Source: Aquaspirillum serpens DSM 68 (GTDB lineage: Bacteria > Pseudomonadota > Gammaproteobacteria > Burkholderiales > Aquaspirillaceae). From it: DNA of 64,000 nt. The notes beneath the pieces were generated by a model. That model saw only the letters and a list, made by a program, of their open reading frames with translations. It did no database searches and was not told where the DNA came from. The stretch covers positions 1 to 64,000 of the forward strand of contig NZ_ATVC01000005.1 in assembly GCF_000420525.1 (NCBI RefSeq). Reading direction: 5' to 3'. This document shows positions 29,041 to 38,842 of this stretch, one piece after another (the first letter of the stretch is position 1; every line of letters starts with the position of its first letter). The translations under genes were made by a program, and so were the position numbers.

Positions 29041-29771
29041 TTCGCACCCCGCCGTGCCTCAACCATCAGGGTTTTCATATCGCGTACCGCTTGAGAAAAA
29101 CCAGTGAACAAAGCTTGTGCCACAATGGCGTGACCAATGTTTAATTCTGCGATGTCGGCAATTTCTGCAATCGGTGCCACATTGTGATAGTGCAAACCAT
29201 GACCGGCGTTCACCACCAAGCCTAAATCGGCGGCACGACGAGCAGCAACACGAATCCGCTTCAATTCTTGTTGCGGTAAATCATGCCCCTCGGCATCAGC
29301 GTAACGGCCAGTGTGCAATTCAACCACCGTTGCCCCCGACTCTGCTGAAGCACGAATCGCTTCTTCATCAGGATCGATAAACAGCGACACCCGAATGCCA
29401 GCCTTACGCAACGTGCGGACATAGTCTTGAATCAAATCAAACTGTGCCAACACATCTAAACCACCTTCAGTGGTGATTTCTTCACGTTTTTCTGGCACCA
29501 AACAGACATCTTGTGGCCGAATGGCAAGAGCGTGTTCCAACATCTCTGGCGTCAGTGCCATCTCTAAATTCATGCGCGTTTTAATCGCCCCACGCATCAA
29601 TTTCACATCTTGATCTTGAATATGGCGGCGGTCTTCACGCAAGTGCAGTGTGATTAAGTCAGCACCGGACGATTCCGCCACCAAAGCTGCCTCAAGTGGA
29701 CTGGGATACCGTGTGCCACGCGCTTGTCGCAAAGTAGCGACATGATCGATATTTACACCAAGCAAAATCAT
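29037..29771 (-). CDS. pdxJ: Pyridoxine 5'-phosphate synthase
   Basis: Condenses 1-deoxyxylulose 5-phosphate with 3-amino-1-hydroxyacetone 1-phosphate to give pyridoxine 5'-phosphate, which PdxH (5.3-6.0 kb) oxidises. 244 residues, TIM barrel. Motifs: [65 protein letters not shown] and [15 protein letters not shown] precedes the ATG. Confidence 0.97.
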   Translation of the reverse strand: MILLGVNIDHVATLRQARGTRYPSPLEAALVAESSGADLITLHLREDRRHIQDQDVKLMRGAIKTRMNLEMALTPEMLEHALAIRPQDVCLVPEKREEITTEGGLDVLAQFDLIQDYVRTLRKAGIRVSLFIDPDEEAIRASAESGATVVELHTGRYADAEGHDLPQQELKRIRVAARRAADLGLVVNAGHGLHYHNVAPIAEIADIAELNIGHAIVAQALFTGFSQAVRDMKTLMVEARRGAK

Positions 29772-29796
29772 GGCAAACCCTTCTTAAAAAGAAACA

Positions 29797-30564
29797 TTAA
29801 GCCGGCATCACCGGCCACACGCGCGTACGCGGCTCATGTACCGCATGTAACACCCGTCGCGAGGCTAAAGGCACCGCCCCTAACACGGCATCAAGCAAAG
29901 TGCGCAGCAAGATTTTTGCTTCTTGTACGACCCAACGCTGTTGCAGTTGATCGTGCGCTAACGCCAATAAGGTCGTGCCGGAAACCAGACATTGATAACC
30001 GGTTTCGGGAATATCAACCGGCAACACCAACGGCAACGGTTCAGCCCCATGACCGGCAATAAAACAATATTGTTGTTCTGGCTCAATCGGTATTACACCA
30101 CCGGCTTGGTGGCTGAGGTTGGGGGCATAACCCAAGCCGGTCAACAACGCCAATTCAAAACGCCGCAATACTAACGACACCGCGCCGAGTTCACCACAGG
30201 CTAGCCCAATAATGGCTTGTTGATAGGCAGTGAACACCGCTTCATGTGGGTCATCACGCGCCAGCAATCGCAACAACAACTCGTTGAGATAAAAGCCAGA
30301 CAGCAAGGGCAACCCGCTTAACTGTGGCACACCGCCTAGCCATTCCACCCGCGCTAAAGTCCGCAGTTCGCTTTTACCAAACCAATCCAGCACCAACGGC
30401 ACAAACGGTAAAACTTGCCCGCGAATTTCTGCCCGAGGCCGCCGCGCACCACGCGCCACTAAAGCCACTCGACCATAATCACGGCTCAAGCATTCCAACA
30501 ACAGGCTGGTTTCTTTATAAGGCTGACTGTGTAGCACAAAAGCCGGTTGTCCCTCGACTTTCAT
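29797..30564 (-). CDS. recO: DNA repair protein RecO
   Basis: Recombination mediator of the RecFOR pathway; it binds ssDNA and SSB and helps RecA loading at gaps. 255 residues. An N-terminal OB fold (FVLHSQPYKETSLLLECLSRDYGRVALVARGARRP) is followed by a helical domain (GFYLNELLLRLLARDDPHEAVF; RRFELALLTGLGYAP). The zinc-finger cysteines of some RecO proteins are absent, as is usual in proteobacteria. Between era and pdxJ in the conserved order. Confidence 0.95.
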   Translation of the reverse strand: MKVEGQPAFVLHSQPYKETSLLLECLSRDYGRVALVARGARRPRAEIRGQVLPFVPLVLDWFGKSELRTLARVEWLGGVPQLSGLPLLSGFYLNELLLRLLARDDPHEAVFTAYQQAIIGLACGELGAVSLVLRRFELALLTGLGYAPNLSHQAGGVIPIEPEQQYCFIAGHGAEPLPLVLPVDIPETGYQCLVSGTTLLALAHDQLQQRWVVQEAKILLRTLLDAVLGAVPLASRRVLHAVHEPRTRVWPVMPA

Positions 30565-30573
30565 GGCCGGTGC

Positions 30574-31521
30574 TTATAAATCGAATTGCTTCAAGAAACG
30601 AACATCATCTGCCCACCCGCCTTTAACCTTGACCCATACTTCAAGGAACACGCGGGTGGCAAACAGTTTTTCCATATCAGCCCGCGCTTCGGAGGCAATT
30701 TTCTTCATCCGTTCGCCGCTTTTGCCAATCACAATCGCCTTTTGTCCGGGTTTATCGACAAAAACAGTGGCGTAAATATGGAAGCGGCCATCTTCTTCGG
30801 TTTCAAAGCGATCCACTTCGACATTCATCGCATACGGTAATTCTTCACCGAGATAACGGAACAATTTTTCACGGACAATTTCTGCGGCTAAAAAGCGCGA
30901 ATTTTTGTCGGTGACCATGTCCTCTGGATATAACGGTGGGCCTTCTGGCAAATAGGGGCTGATGATGCTGAGCAGTGCATCTAATCGATGACCATGTTTT
31001 GCCGAGACACTAATAATTTCGGCAAATTCAAATGCTTGGCTGGCCGATAATAAAAACGCCGCCATCCGCGCTTTGTCTTTTAAACGATCGGCTTTATTCA
31101 CCACCAAAATCACTGGGCGGTTTTTCGGCAGTAACGCAATCACTTCACGGTCGGCATCCGACAAACGCCCCGCTTCCAACACAAATAACACACAATCGAC
31201 ATCAGACAAGGTATCACGCACGCTCTTATTCAACGCATCGTTAAGCGCATTGCGGTGTTTGGTCTGAAAGCCTGGGGTGTCAACAAAGATATATTGCACC
31301 AATGGCCGTGTTTCGATACCGGTTACACGATGGCGTGTGGTTTGGGCTTTTTCTGAAGTAATCGAGATTTTTTGCCCAATCAGGTGGTTCATCAACGTCG
31401 ATTTACCGACGTTTGGCCGCCCGACGATGGCGACAAAGCCACAGCGGAAACCTTCTGGCACAGCAAAATACGGTTGCGCGGTCTCGGGGAGCTCGGGCAA
31501 GGTGTCGATAGAGTCGTTCAT
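30574..31521 (-). CDS. era: GTPase Era
   Basis: Essential GTPase that binds the 3' end of 16S rRNA and assists 30S maturation. 315 residues: P-loop GRPNVGKSTL, switch/G3 VDTPGFQ, G4 NKADR, G5 SAKHGH, then a C-terminal KH domain with AIVIGKSGERMKKI. The ATG overlaps the rnc stop, so translation of rnc and era is coupled, as in many proteobacteria. Peripheral membrane/cytosolic. Confidence 0.97.
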   Translation of the reverse strand: MNDSIDTLPELPETAQPYFAVPEGFRCGFVAIVGRPNVGKSTLMNHLIGQKISITSEKAQTTRHRVTGIETRPLVQYIFVDTPGFQTKHRNALNDALNKSVRDTLSDVDCVLFVLEAGRLSDADREVIALLPKNRPVILVVNKADRLKDKARMAAFLLSASQAFEFAEIISVSAKHGHRLDALLSIISPYLPEGPPLYPEDMVTDKNSRFLAAEIVREKLFRYLGEELPYAMNVEVDRFETEEDGRFHIYATVFVDKPGQKAIVIGKSGERMKKIASEARADMEKLFATRVFLEVWVKVKGGWADDVRFLKQFDL

Positions 31522-32228
31522 GATTTCACTTTCCGTTTTTTGCTGGGTGATGGCTGGGCCAAAATGGCAAGCACAGCCTCAGCCGCTTGTTGCTCTGCAC
31601 GCCGGCGGCTCGAACCACTGCCCTCGGCCACCACGGTCAGGACAGGTAGTTCACAACTGACGCGGAAGTGCTGTGCATGGGCTTCGCCCGACTGTTCGAT
31701 AATACGATAGTTCGGCAATGCCAAGCGGCGGCTTTGCAGCCATTCTTGCAGCCGAGTTTTGGCATCTTTGACGTGGCCTTCTGGGTTTAAAGCATTGACC
31801 TGTTCAACAAACAGATGGCGCACCACATGCTCTGCTTGTGCAAAATCGGCATCTAAACAGACCGCCGCAAAAATCGCTTCTAGGGCATCCGCCAAAATCG
31901 ATGGCCGTTGTGCACCACCGCTTTTCATTTCGCCTTCACCCAAACGCAAGACACCACTGATACCGATGTCTAATGCCACTTGTGCCAAGGTATCCTGATT
32001 GACCAAATTGGCACGCAAACGCGACAAACTGCCTTCGGATTGATCAGGAAAACGGTCAAACAGCATCCGCGCAATGCTGTAATTCAAAATACTGTCGCCG
32101 ATAAATTCGAGGCGCTCATTATTAGGTACACCAAAGCTGCGATGGGTCAGCGCCTGTAACAGCCATTCAGGTTGTTGAAAGACATAATTCAGACGCTGCA
32201 TCAACAGCGGTAGAGAAGAAGACGCCAT
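31518..32228 (-). CDS. rnc: Ribonuclease III
   Basis: Double-strand-specific endoribonuclease processing rRNA precursors and some mRNAs. 236 residues from the ATG at 32228; a TTG two codons upstream at 32234 is less likely. The signature NERLEFIGDSILNY contains the catalytic Glu/Asp. A second acidic cluster is ADALEAIFAAVCLDADF. A C-terminal dsRNA-binding domain follows (KTRLQEWLQSR... to GSSRRRAEQQAAEAVL). The start is 3 bases from the lepB stop. Confidence 0.96.
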   Translation of the reverse strand: MASSSLPLLMQRLNYVFQQPEWLLQALTHRSFGVPNNERLEFIGDSILNYSIARMLFDRFPDQSEGSLSRLRANLVNQDTLAQVALDIGISGVLRLGEGEMKSGGAQRPSILADALEAIFAAVCLDADFAQAEHVVRHLFVEQVNALNPEGHVKDAKTRLQEWLQSRRLALPNYRIIEQSGEAHAQHFRVSCELPVLTVVAEGSGSSRRRAEQQAAEAVLAILAQPSPSKKRKVKS

Positions 32229-32230
32229 GC

Positions 32231-33193
32231 TCAATGTATCCGCGTCCCAATGCGAGAGGGTTCGCTAAAATTCATCCAAATAAAGAAAGCCTCACCGACT
32301 AATAACTGATCTGGGACAAACCCCCAATAACGGCCATCATGACTGTTATCGCGGTTGTCACCGATGGTGAAATAATGTCCAGCAGGCACTTTGCAGCTAA
32401 AACCTTCTTCGTTGTAACGACAATTTTCACGGAAAGGAAACTCCGCCACTTGAGGCATAAACACCGGCGGCATTCCTTCCACTTTCAACACTTGGTAAGA
32501 ACGGCCATCAATCGTTTCGCGATATTGCCGCGAATGCACCATCGCCAACCCTTGTTCTAAATAATCGTAGGTACCATCGGCAACATCTTTGACTCGTTCG
32601 CCGTTGATAATCAAAGTCTTATCACGGTACTCAACCACATCACCCGGCAGACCTACTACCCGTTTAATGAAGTTCACCTGTGGATTTGGCGGAAAACCGA
32701 ACACCACCACATCACCGCGTTTTACCTTGTTCACTTCGATTAAAACATTGTTTAACACCGGCACTCGAATACCGTAGGTAAATTTATTCACCAGAATAAA
32801 ATCACCGACCACTAAGCCCGGTCGCATCGAACTGGAAGGAATTTGGAATGGTTCGACCAAAAAAGCACGCAGCAAAAACACCACTAGAATCACAGGGAAA
32901 AAGCTACGGGCATATTCAACAAAATGAGGTTGTAGCTGTTCGGGTGAACGGCGTTTGGCTAGCACAAAGCGATTCAGCCCTGTCACCACCCCCGTCACCA
33001 GCACAAACACCAACATCACAGCAGTAAAGCTCATCCATTGGGACAACAAACCAAAGCCACCGAGCACCAAACACAAATAACCTGTTTGCACGCCAATCGG
33101 CTGATCTTTATCGGTTGGCTGCCGTTTTCCTGAGACCGCAATCAGGATAGGGCCCAATACGGTCAGAATGGCAAATACCCATAACCAATTCAT
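32231..33193 (-). CDS. lepB: Signal peptidase I
   Basis: Inner-membrane serine protease that cleaves Sec and Tat signal peptides. About 320 residues. The ATG at 33193 (MNWLWVFAIL) is preceded by AAGGA; a TTG at 33202 is the longer alternative. Two N-terminal membrane segments, then catalytic Ser in IPSSSMRPGL and catalytic Lys in NFIKRVVGLPGD; TIGDNRDNSHDGRYWGFVP is the family box E. The lepA-lepB-rnc-era order is conserved. Confidence 0.96.
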   Translation of the reverse strand: MNWLWVFAILTVLGPILIAVSGKRQPTDKDQPIGVQTGYLCLVLGGFGLLSQWMSFTAVMLVFVLVTGVVTGLNRFVLAKRRSPEQLQPHFVEYARSFFPVILVVFLLRAFLVEPFQIPSSSMRPGLVVGDFILVNKFTYGIRVPVLNNVLIEVNKVKRGDVVVFGFPPNPQVNFIKRVVGLPGDVVEYRDKTLIINGERVKDVADGTYDYLEQGLAMVHSRQYRETIDGRSYQVLKVEGMPPVFMPQVAEFPFRENCRYNEEGFSCKVPAGHYFTIGDNRDNSHDGRYWGFVPDQLLVGEAFFIWMNFSEPSRIGTRIH

Positions 33194-33205
33194 CTCGTGC
33201 AATCC

Positions 33206-34999
33206 TTATTTATCGCTGACTTGCAAAATGGCCAAGAAAGCGGCTTGTGGAATTTCCACATTACCCACTTGCTTCATCCGTTTCTTACCTGCTTTTTGTT
33301 TCTCGAGCAGCTTTTTCTTACGCGTAATATCACCACCGTAGCACTTCGCTAACACATTTTTACGCAGTGCTTTAATGGTTTCACGGGCAATAATGTGGCT
33401 ACCGATGGCGGCTTGCACGGCAATATCAAACATCTGGCGTGGAATTAATTCGCGCATCTTGGCGGCTAATTCTCGACCACGATATTGGCTAGAAGCACGG
33501 TGTACGATTAAAGACAAAGCATCGACCCGTTCGCTATTGACCAAAATATCCAATTTCACCAAGTCTGCCGTTTGGAATTCTTTGAATTCATAATCCAACG
33601 AAGCATAGCCACGGCTGGTTGATTTCAATTTATCAAAGAAGTCCATCACCACTTCATTCATTGGCATGTCATAGGTCAGCATCACTTGCCGCCCCATGTA
33701 TTGCATATTGCGCTGCACTCCGCGTTTTTGATTACACAAGGTCATCACTGCGCCGACATAATCTTGTGGTACCAAAATGGTCGAGGTGATGATCGGTTCG
33801 CGGATTTCTTCGATTTTGCCGGGGTCGGGTAGGCGCGAGGGGTTTTCCACCTCGATTAACTCACCGTCTTTCAGCAACACTTCATAGACCACCGTTGGCG
33901 CAGTGGTAATCAAATCCATATCGAATTCGCGCTCAAGACGCTCTTGCACAATTTCTAAGTGCAACAGCCCCAAGAAGCCACAGCGGAAACCAAAACCCAA
34001 AGCTTGCGAGACTTCTGGTTCAAATCGCAACGAAGCATCATTGAGCTGCAATTTTTCTAGCGCATCGCGTAAAGCTTCGTAGTCATGGCTTTCCACCGGA
34101 TACAAACCGGCAAACACTTGTGATTGCACTTCTTTGAAACCTGGCAAGGCTTCAGTAGCGGGCTGGGTGGCTAAGGTAATGGTGTCGCCGACTTTGGCCG
34201 ATTTCAGCTCTTTAATGCCAGCAATCACAAAACCCACTTCACCAGCATGCAATGCCGGACGTGGCAGCGATTTAGGTGTAAAGACCCCGACTTGCTCACA
34301 TAAATGTTCCGCGCCGGTGGCCATGAACTTGATTTTGTCTTTGGGTTTGAGACTGCCATCCACCACCCGCACCAACATCACTACACCAACATAGTTATCA
34401 AACCAAGAGTCGATAATCAGGGCTTTCAGTGGGGCATCAGGTTTTCCCTGTGGCGGCGGAATTTTTTTAACAATCTCTTCTAAGATATCTTCGATACCAA
34501 TGCCCGATTTTGCCGAGGCACGCACGGCATCGGTGGCTTCAATCCCGATAATGTCTTCAATTTCTTGCGACACGCGCTCCGGTTCAGCGGCGGGCAAGTC
34601 AATTTTATTCAACACCGGCACCACTTCTACCCCCAGCTCGATGGCGGTATAGCAGTTGGCAACGGTTTGGGCTTCCACCCCTTGTGAAGCATCAACAACC
34701 AACAACGCCCCTTCACAGGCCGACAACGAGCGACTGACCTCGTAAGAAAAGTCAACGTGTCCAGGGGTGTCAATCAGGTTTAAGGCATAGGTTTGACCAT
34801 CACGGGCGCGATATTGCAAAGCAGCGGTCTGAGCTTTAATGGTAATGCCACGCTCTTTTTCGATATCCATCGAATCAAGCACTTGGCTGTTCATTTCACG
34901 CTCAGATAAGCCACCGCAGTATTGAATAAAACGATCAGCCAGTGTGGATTTACCGTGATCAATATGGGCAATAATCGAAAAATTACGGATTAGGTTCAT
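33206..34999 (-). CDS. lepA: Elongation factor 4 (LepA)
   Basis: Ribosome-bound translational GTPase, proposed to back-translocate ribosomes and to aid 30S biogenesis. 597 residues from the ATG at 34999 ([19 protein letters not shown]); ten further upstream residues in the frame are not family-like. G motifs: [40 protein letters not shown]. The C-terminal LepA-specific domain ends in [20 protein letters not shown]. It precedes lepB by 12 bases. Confidence 0.97.
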   Translation of the reverse strand: MNLIRNFSIIAHIDHGKSTLADRFIQYCGGLSEREMNSQVLDSMDIEKERGITIKAQTAALQYRARDGQTYALNLIDTPGHVDFSYEVSRSLSACEGALLVVDASQGVEAQTVANCYTAIELGVEVVPVLNKIDLPAAEPERVSQEIEDIIGIEATDAVRASAKSGIGIEDILEEIVKKIPPPQGKPDAPLKALIIDSWFDNYVGVVMLVRVVDGSLKPKDKIKFMATGAEHLCEQVGVFTPKSLPRPALHAGEVGFVIAGIKELKSAKVGDTITLATQPATEALPGFKEVQSQVFAGLYPVESHDYEALRDALEKLQLNDASLRFEPEVSQALGFGFRCGFLGLLHLEIVQERLEREFDMDLITTAPTVVYEVLLKDGELIEVENPSRLPDPGKIEEIREPIITSTILVPQDYVGAVMTLCNQKRGVQRNMQYMGRQVMLTYDMPMNEVVMDFFDKLKSTSRGYASLDYEFKEFQTADLVKLDILVNSERVDALSLIVHRASSQYRGRELAAKMRELIPRQMFDIAVQAAIGSHIIARETIKALRKNVLAKCYGGDITRKKKLLEKQKAGKKRMKQVGNVEIPQAAFLAILQVSDK

Positions 35000-35065
35000 G
35001 GCATTCGGCAAAAAAGATGAAGGGCACACGCGGTGCCCTCTAAAGACGCTTAACAGCGCGCGATT

Positions 35066-35317
35066 CTAGCGGATTTCCTTTAGGAAAGCATTAACCCGTG
35101 TCAGGTCGAGATGCCAATGACAGAGTTCTTCTTCCTCGTACATTAAAACTGGCACCTTTTCATCAAAGCGGGCTTCTAATTCGGGGTCGGCATCAACATC
35201 CCGAATATCCAGTAAAAACGGATAGCTTTGTTGCAACTGTTTTAACTGCGCCAGCATGGTATGACACAAACTGCAATACTCACGGAAATAGAGAGTGAGG
35301 GTGATGGGTTGTGTCAT
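35066..35317 (-). CDS. Glutaredoxin-family thioredoxin-like protein (DUF836 type)
   Basis: An 83-residue thioredoxin-fold protein with the redox pair in REYCSLCHTM (Cys15 and Cys18) and the cis-Pro in EKVPVLMYEEEE. Small glutaredoxin-like genes of this type lie between mucD and lepA in several betaproteobacteria and pseudomonads. Reducing partner and target unknown. It begins immediately after the mucD stop codon (35318), so co-expression with the stress block is likely. Confidence 0.85.
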   Translation of the reverse strand: MTQPITLTLYFREYCSLCHTMLAQLKQLQQSYPFLLDIRDVDADPELEARFDEKVPVLMYEEEELCHWHLDLTRVNAFLKEIR

Positions 35318-36770
35318 TTATTCTGCCCCAACCGGAATGGCAACAAACAGCGTACCACCACCGCGCACAATACGCAGCGCCAGTGCGCCACCGGATTTGG
35401 CTTCATTGACAGCTTGGCGGAATTGTTCACTATTGCTCAACATCTCATTACCCACCCCAATAATGATGTCCCCCGTCTGCACACCGGCGCGCTGCGCCCC
35501 TGCACCGACTCGCTGCACCAACAAACCAAATTTCACCTGAAAGCGGGCGAGCTGTGCAGCAGGTAATTCAGCCAGCTGTAAACCCAAACGCGGCGCAGCA
35601 ACTTGGCCGGCAGGTTCGGTATTACGTTTCGGCTCACGTTGTGCGACACGACCTTCGGCTTCGCGGATTTCATCCGGTGTTACTGATACCTGCCGCAGAC
35701 CACGATTGCGCCAAATTTCTAATTGAATGGGCTTACCGGGTTGGCTATTACCCACTTGACGCGGTAAATCAGCAGAGTTTTCAATCGCCTGCCCATTGAC
35801 CTTCAAAATAATATCGCCAGTGCGTAACCCTGCACGCTCAGCCGGCCCCCCAGGCTCTACCGCATTGACCAAGGCACCATTGGCAGAGGTCAGGCCAAAA
35901 GAGGCCGCTAAATCACGCGACAGCTCTTGAATGGTGACACCAATCCGGCCACGCACCACACGGCCTTTATTTTTCAGTTGATCAGCAATTTGCATCGCCA
36001 CATCAATCGGGATAGCAAAGCTAATCCCCATAAAACCACCAGAGCGGCTGTAAATTTGCGAGTTAATCCCAACGACTTGGCCATTCATATTGAACAACGG
36101 GCCACCAGAGTTACCCGGATTAACGGCAACATCAGTTTGAATAAAAGGCACATAGGATTCATCTGGCAACCGGCGCCCTTTAGCCGAGACAATCCCCGCT
36201 GTGACCGAACTTTCAAAACCAAAGGGAGAGCCAATCGCCACCACCCACTCACCGACTTTCAGTTGCGCGGGATTACCCAAAGAAACCGACGGCAAATTAT
36301 TGGCCTCGATTTTGAGCAATGCCACATCCGTCCGCGCATCCGCGCCAATCAATTTGGCACGATACTCCCGCTTGTCAGTGAAAGTCACTGTGATTTCATC
36401 GGCTTTTGCGACCACATGGGCGTTGGTTAGCACATAGCCATCTGGCGAAATAATAAAGCCAGACCCCAAAGAGCTGGCTTGAAACTCGCGCTGCGGTGCG
36501 GTTTGTGGTTGACCAAAGCGGCGGAAAAATTCGAATAGTGGATCATTTAATAATTCATCAGGAAACGGCGAAGCATTTTGCCGCTGTCGTACTGTTTGTT
36601 TGGTCGAGATATTGACCACAGCACGGCCTTCTTTTTCGACCAGTTGCGAGAAATCCGGCAAATTGTTTACCAACGGTGAACGGTGCCGCTGTTACCGGCA
36701 TCGCCACCGCTAATAAGGCAGCGAGGCTGCTGGCAATTAAGAGTTGGCTGAATTTTTTTTGAGCTGACAT
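35318..36770 (-). CDS. mucD: Periplasmic serine protease MucD/DegP, with an apparent frameshift after the signal peptide
   Basis: HtrA-family protease/chaperone that degrades misfolded periplasmic proteins and restrains sigma-E. The protease frame (to 36673) has the catalytic triad (TNAHVV, RTDVALLKI, GNSGGPLF) and two PDZ domains. It has no usable secretion signal and no ATG at its 5' end; the first codon is TTG. The missing signal peptide (MSAQKKFSQLLIASSLAALL, ending ...VTAAPFT) is encoded in a different frame from the ATG at 36770, with GGAG before it. Joining the frames needs removal of one base near 36675. So this is either a mutation/pseudogene, an assembly error, or a recoding site. 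The start overlaps rseC by 34 bases. Confidence 0.88.
36660..36690 (-). other. Site of the one-base frameshift in mucD
   Basis: On the minus strand the signal-peptide frame reads ...GCACCGTTCACCGTTGGT and continues out of frame, while the protease frame resumes as GTAAACAATTTGCCGGAT (VNNLPD). One extra base, most simply one G of the GG in GTTGGT, separates them. No A or T homopolymer typical of programmed slippage is visible at the junction. Confidence 0.75.
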
Positions 36771-37219
36771 GGCTTCTCCACACAACGCCGCTGTTGTGGC
36801 AAGCGACGTAAAATCACAGGCTGAAACACAGCATTGCCACGGTATTTGGCTGCGTATTGTCGAATCATCAAGAGTGAGAACAAAAAGGCCACCACCGCCG
36901 CCACCACTGAAGCGATTTCACTCATCAGTGCCCCCAATATTGCCCCAAAAAATAGGGCCAATAATGGCACGATATAACCCAGTAGTGCGCTGCGGGTGAG
37001 TGCTTGCTCTGCCACCGCCACCACCACTTGATCCCCCGGTTGCGAATGCAGGGGATCGAGAACTTGATAGTGTTGTGGCTTAAGCGCAAACACACGCGCA
37101 ATCGAAAGTGAGCGACAGCCATGCACGGGGTCGCAGTTTGGGCAAGCTTGATGAGGGCGGGTTTCTACCCATGCCATGCCATCTGCTACCGAGATGACAT
37201 ACGCTTCTGTTTCAATCAT
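36737..37219 (-). CDS. rseC: RseC/MucC-family sigma-E regulatory membrane protein
   Basis: A 160-residue inner-membrane protein. RseC modulates sigma-E signalling and is part of the Rsx/Rse SoxR-reducing system in E. coli; MucC is the Pseudomonas version. It starts MIETEAYVISVADG and carries the Cys cluster ACPNCDPVHGCRS near residues 25-36. Two hydrophobic segments (LLGYIVPLLALFFGAILGAL and VVAAVVAFLFSLLMI) follow. Between rseB and mucD, overlapping the mucD signal-peptide frame at its 3' end. Confidence 0.92.
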   Translation of the reverse strand: MIETEAYVISVADGMAWVETRPHQACPNCDPVHGCRSLSIARVFALKPQHYQVLDPLHSQPGDQVVVAVAEQALTRSALLGYIVPLLALFFGAILGALMSEIASVVAAVVAFLFSLLMIRQYAAKYRGNAVFQPVILRRLPQQRRCVEKPCQLKKNSANS

Positions 37220-37247
37220 AAGGGTCGTGGGCTAAAAAATCGGCGGA

Positions 37248-38192
37248 TTAACGTTTTGCTGAAACCGATTCAGCAATATCACGCAGCGCATTATCCGGCA
37301 AATCACCCACTACCGTCACTCGCGTTCCGTCACGTTGACGAATATACAGTCGTGTGGCGCCTTGGCCTTCCATCTTCACTGGCCGCATCTGTGGCTGCAC
37401 CGGCTCGATAAACACAGAAAAGCGCGCCAAACCATCGCTAAAAGTCAAATGGCGCACCGCTTGTCGGCCATCGGGAAAGGTGCGGCTACGGTCTTTCAAT
37501 AAATAGAATCCGGTTGGCAGGGTCAATATGTCGGTTGTGGCGGCGCTGTTGTTCGAGATCGGTGGTTCAACAAAACGCCGTTGTTCAGGAAACGCCGGTT
37601 TTGGCCATGTATTGGGCGGCGGCACTTGGCGAGAGAAAGCAGTAAACATCAGTCGCTCTAAGACTTTGCCATCGACATCTAATACTTGGGTTTTCATCAC
37701 CATACCGCTGTCGGGTTGAAAACAGACATGGCGGACAAAACGATTTGGCTCGATTGGCACCAACGCCCACCACAGACAATTTTGCCCTGCGGCACGATCA
37801 AGGTGTAATCGCTGTAAGCGATAGTGGTTCAGAATATGTTTCGGTTCACCGGTAAAAATATTGGGGTAGGGACGAGCAAGTGCCGTATGTGCTGCCATTT
37901 TTCCAGCATGATGAGGCGCAAACAGCCGAATCAGATGACCATCACGCCATGCTTCCCATGTTTCACCCTCGAGGGAACTGCGTTTTTCTAATACACCCTC
38001 GGGGCTCCAATGGTGCATGATTTGTAATGCCGTCAACTGTGCATCGGCATGTAACACATAGCTACCTTGATAGGTCGTTTGCTGGGCGGCCAGCGTGGCC
38101 TTTTCCAACAACGCCACCCCTGCCTCATTGTTTGCCATCGCCCAGCTTGCTTGCCACAACAAGCCCATGGCCAGCCCATAGCGCCAGCGCAT
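37248..38192 (-). CDS. rseB: Sigma-E regulatory protein RseB/MucB
   Basis: Periplasmic protein that binds the anti-sigma factor RseA and senses envelope stress (lipoprotein/LPS intermediates), protecting RseA from proteolysis. About 314 residues with a short signal peptide (LAMGLLWQASWAMA, cleavage near NNEAG). The family body includes GSYVLHADAQLTALQIMHHW and LPTGFYLLKDRSR. The ATG at 38192 overlaps the rseA stop as TGATG; a TTG one codon earlier is less likely. Confidence 0.95.
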   Translation of the reverse strand: MRWRYGLAMGLLWQASWAMANNEAGVALLEKATLAAQQTTYQGSYVLHADAQLTALQIMHHWSPEGVLEKRSSLEGETWEAWRDGHLIRLFAPHHAGKMAAHTALARPYPNIFTGEPKHILNHYRLQRLHLDRAAGQNCLWWALVPIEPNRFVRHVCFQPDSGMVMKTQVLDVDGKVLERLMFTAFSRQVPPPNTWPKPAFPEQRRFVEPPISNNSAATTDILTLPTGFYLLKDRSRTFPDGRQAVRHLTFSDGLARFSVFIEPVQPQMRPVKMEGQGATRLYIRQRDGTRVTVVGDLPDNALRDIAESVSAKR

Positions 38193-38842
38193 CAACGGCC
38201 TTCTCCAGACAGGGCGACACGTTGTGCCATCACGGGTGCAAAAGCACCCTCTTGGTGCGCATAGAGATAAGGATTATTGACCCCTGTATCACGCCATGCC
38301 ACCGCCGTTTGGTCGGCCACCATCGGCGCACGCACTGAGACCGTGGGTTCTGCTTTCACACTCACAGCAGCCACTGGGGTTGCCGACACCGCCGACTCCC
38401 ACTGCGGAGCAAACCACCAACTTAAGGCAAACACCGATGCTGCGGTGGCAGTAAACCACCACGCCGAGGGCATCATGCGTGGTTTTGCCGGCGGTTGTTC
38501 TTGGATTGGGATCACCGAAGGCGCAGGTTGAGCAACATCAACTGTTAGGTCAGCCGTTGGCTCATTGTGTGGGATGGTTTTCTGTTCAAACGCACGCGGC
38601 GCTAAAATCACTGGTTCGTGCTGTAACGCTTCGCGCACCCGATCAGCCACCGAACGCCCCACCACCCCCGCATCCCCTCGCAAGGCATCACCAATCAGGT
38701 GATAGGTTTGCCAACGCTCGTTCAATAGCGCGTCGCTTGCCGCCAATCGAGCTAAACGGGCAGATTCGGCAGGATCATCTACCTCGCCATCTAACCACGC
38801 CGACAACTCGGCCAGCTTATCCTCATCATGTTTTGACATCAT
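38192..38842 (-). CDS. rseA: Anti-sigma-E factor RseA/MucA
   Basis: Inner-membrane anti-sigma factor. The cytoplasmic N terminus (LAELSAWLDGEVDD, WQTYHLIGDALRGD) binds RpoE. A single membrane segment near residues 130-148 (AWWFTATAASVFALSWWFA) is followed by a periplasmic domain for RseB. The GTG at 38848 is possible, but GAAGG lies ahead of the ATG at 38842, which overlaps the rpoE stop as TAATG. 216 residues. Confidence 0.93.
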   Translation of the reverse strand: MMSKHDEDKLAELSAWLDGEVDDPAESARLARLAASDALLNERWQTYHLIGDALRGDAGVVGRSVADRVREALQHEPVILAPRAFEQKTIPHNEPTADLTVDVAQPAPSVIPIQEQPPAKPRMMPSAWWFTATAASVFALSWWFAPQWESAVSATPVAAVSVKAEPTVSVRAPMVADQTAVAWRDTGVNNPYLYAHQEGAFAPVMAQRVALSGEGR

